Origin: Planctomycetaceae bacterium
GTDB taxonomy: Bacteria > Planctomycetota > Planctomycetia > Pirellulales > Pirellulaceae
Direction: 5' to 3'
Length of the DNA stretch: 23,434 nt
Assembly: GCA_002702965.1 (NCBI GenBank)
Contig: PADE01000117.1
Span: 34,515 to 57,948, forward strand
Shown: positions 22,354-23,434 of the stretch, piece after piece
Layout of the letters: each line of letters opens with the position of its first letter
Numbering within the stretch: position 1 is the first letter of the stretch
Made by a program: the position numbers and the translations under genes
The notes under the pieces: generated by a model
The model's input: only the letters and a program-made list of their open reading frames with translations
The model's database searches: none
Told to the model about the DNA's origin: nothing

Positions 22354-23434
22354 ATGAAATTCCTCGATCGGCGACTGGCGCTCAAACAGACAGCGGCCGC
22401 GGTAACCGCGGCTTCACTGACGAATTGGACCGGTTCCGCAACCGCGCGCGGCCAGGAGCGTATCAAGGCCGGTCAAATCGGAACCAAGCATGCCCACGCC
22501 GGTGGCAAAATGTCGACGCTGCGCAAATTCAATGACGCATTTGAAGTTGTCGGTGTGGTGGAACCGGACGACCAACGCTGGGCCGCCGTCAAGGACCAAC
22601 CGACGTACCGGGGCGTCCCGCGGATGACCGAGGAGCAATTGCTGAATGCGGCAGGGCTGCAACTGGTCGCGGTGGAGACCACGGTTCGCCACCTGGTACC
22701 GACTGCCGCCCGCTGTGTCTCCGCCGGAAAACACATCCATCTGGATAAGCCGGCGGGGGAGAACTTGTCGGACTTCAAGAGAGTGCTGGACGATGCGACC
22801 CGCCAAGGCTTGACCGTCCAAATGGGTTACATGTTTCGTTACAACCCGGGCTTCGCTTTCCTGTTCCGGGCGATTCGCTCCGGTTGGTTGGGGGAGCCCT
22901 TTGAAGCGCATGGCGTCATCAGTAAAAAGGTCGGACCCGCGACAAGACGCGGTCTCGCGCAGTACCCGGGCGGCACGATGTTCGAACTGGGTTGCCATCT
23001 GATCGATGCGCTTACGGTTGCCATGGGACCCGCGGACCGAGTCACCCCGTTCGGGCGCCGGACACGCCCCGATCTAGACAATCTGGCCGACAATCAGCTG
23101 GCCGTTTTTGAGTATCCTCGGGCCACCGCCACGATTCGTAGCGCCGTGGTCGAAGTGGCGGGCGGAAGTCGTCGACAATTTGTCGTCTGCGGCAGCGAGG
23201 GGACGATCGAGATCAAACCTCTAGAGCGCCCCAAGCTGCTACTCACGTTGGAACGATCGCGAGGCGACTACAAGCAAGGAACACAAACGGAAGTCCCGTT
23301 GGCGCCGCTGGGAGGGCGGTACGATGGTGATTTCCGTGATCTGGCCAAGATCCTCCGCGGTGAAAAGGAGTCGGACTACCCACCCGCACACGACCTGGCA
23401 GTCCAAGCTGCCGTGCTACGGGCCAGCGGCGTAC
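22354..23434 (+). CDS. Gfo/Idh/MocA-family oxidoreductase (partial, C-terminus beyond the right edge)
   Basis: This is a probable NAD(P)-dependent dehydrogenase acting on a sugar, inositol or related polyol. The first 360 residues are present. The start is ATG at 22354 with AGGA eight bases upstream. A leader MKFLDRRLALKQTAAAVTAA carries twin arginines and an Ala-rich hydrophobic run, so Tat export is plausible, as in many planctomycete members. The Rossmann part shows GQIGTKHAHAGG (40-51), an acidic residue after the second strand (VVEPDD, 68-73) and the catalytic-lysine motif HLDKPAGEN (129-137, K132). The C-terminal alpha/beta domain holds GYMFRYNPGF (158-167) and FELGCHLIDAL (210-220, with H215). 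The substrate cannot be told from this sequence. Confidence 0.92.
   Translation, partial: MKFLDRRLALKQTAAAVTAASLTNWTGSATARGQERIKAGQIGTKHAHAGGKMSTLRKFNDAFEVVGVVEPDDQRWAAVKDQPTYRGVPRMTEEQLLNAAGLQLVAVETTVRHLVPTAARCVSAGKHIHLDKPAGENLSDFKRVLDDATRQGLTVQMGYMFRYNPGFAFLFRAIRSGWLGEPFEAHGVISKKVGPATRRGLAQYPGGTMFELGCHLIDALTVAMGPADRVTPFGRRTRPDLDNLADNQLAVFEYPRATATIRSAVVEVAGGSRRQFVVCGSEGTIEIKPLERPKLLLTLERSRGDYKQGTQTEVPLAPLGGRYDGDFRDLAKILRGEKESDYPPAHDLAVQAAVLRASGV

Overview
The window looks like a bacterial chromosome segment, most likely from a planctomycete of the Pirellulales type. This is inferred from gene content and style: an rpoBC-tuf macro-cluster in the order also known from Chlamydiae, an acidic extension on NusG, a sigma-70 family protein with a large helix-turn-helix-rich N-terminus, and Tat-leader-bearing redox proteins including a Gfo/Idh/MocA member. 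No 16S rRNA or other decisive marker is present, so the lineage is not proven.

Region 1 (1-12,727, minus strand, read right to left) is the core gene-expression cluster: promoter, tRNA-Thr(UGU), tRNA-Tyr(GUA), tRNA-Gly(UCC), tRNA-Thr(GGU), tuf, tRNA-Trp(CCA), secE, nusG, rplK, rplA, rplJ, rplL, rpoB and rpoC. rpoC runs off the left edge after about 825 codons. The only convincing promoter in this region lies just upstream of the first tRNA. All genes face one way with gaps of 50-200 bases, so extensive co-transcription is likely. None of the five tRNAs encodes its 3' CCA.

Region 2 (12,728-15,211) holds one minus-strand gene for an unusual 554-residue sigma factor. It has sigma regions 1.2, 2 and 4 in the C-terminal half and at least two, probably three, helix-turn-helix-like segments in the N-terminal half. 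It has its own plausible promoter, a leader of about 200 bases containing a perfect 14-bp palindrome, and a strong ribosome binding site.

Region 3 (15,212-23,434, plus strand) is accessory. It starts with a 484-residue protein of unknown function that carries a Tat-like leader. A MacAB-like export module follows: an HlyD/MacA-type adaptor, a LolD/MacB-type ATPase joined to it by an ATGA overlap, and a MacB/FtsX-type permease. Next is a Tat-leader ApbE-type flavin transferase, then a Gfo/Idh/MocA oxidoreductase cut by the right edge. A near-perfect 22-bp inverted repeat lies between these last two. Short direct repeats occur in several spacers, and two genes carry 15-bp in-frame tandem repeats.

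The strongest candidates for something undescribed are the sigma factor with its palindromic leader and the unknown Tat-leader protein. The rest is recognisable conserved machinery with lineage-specific decorations.
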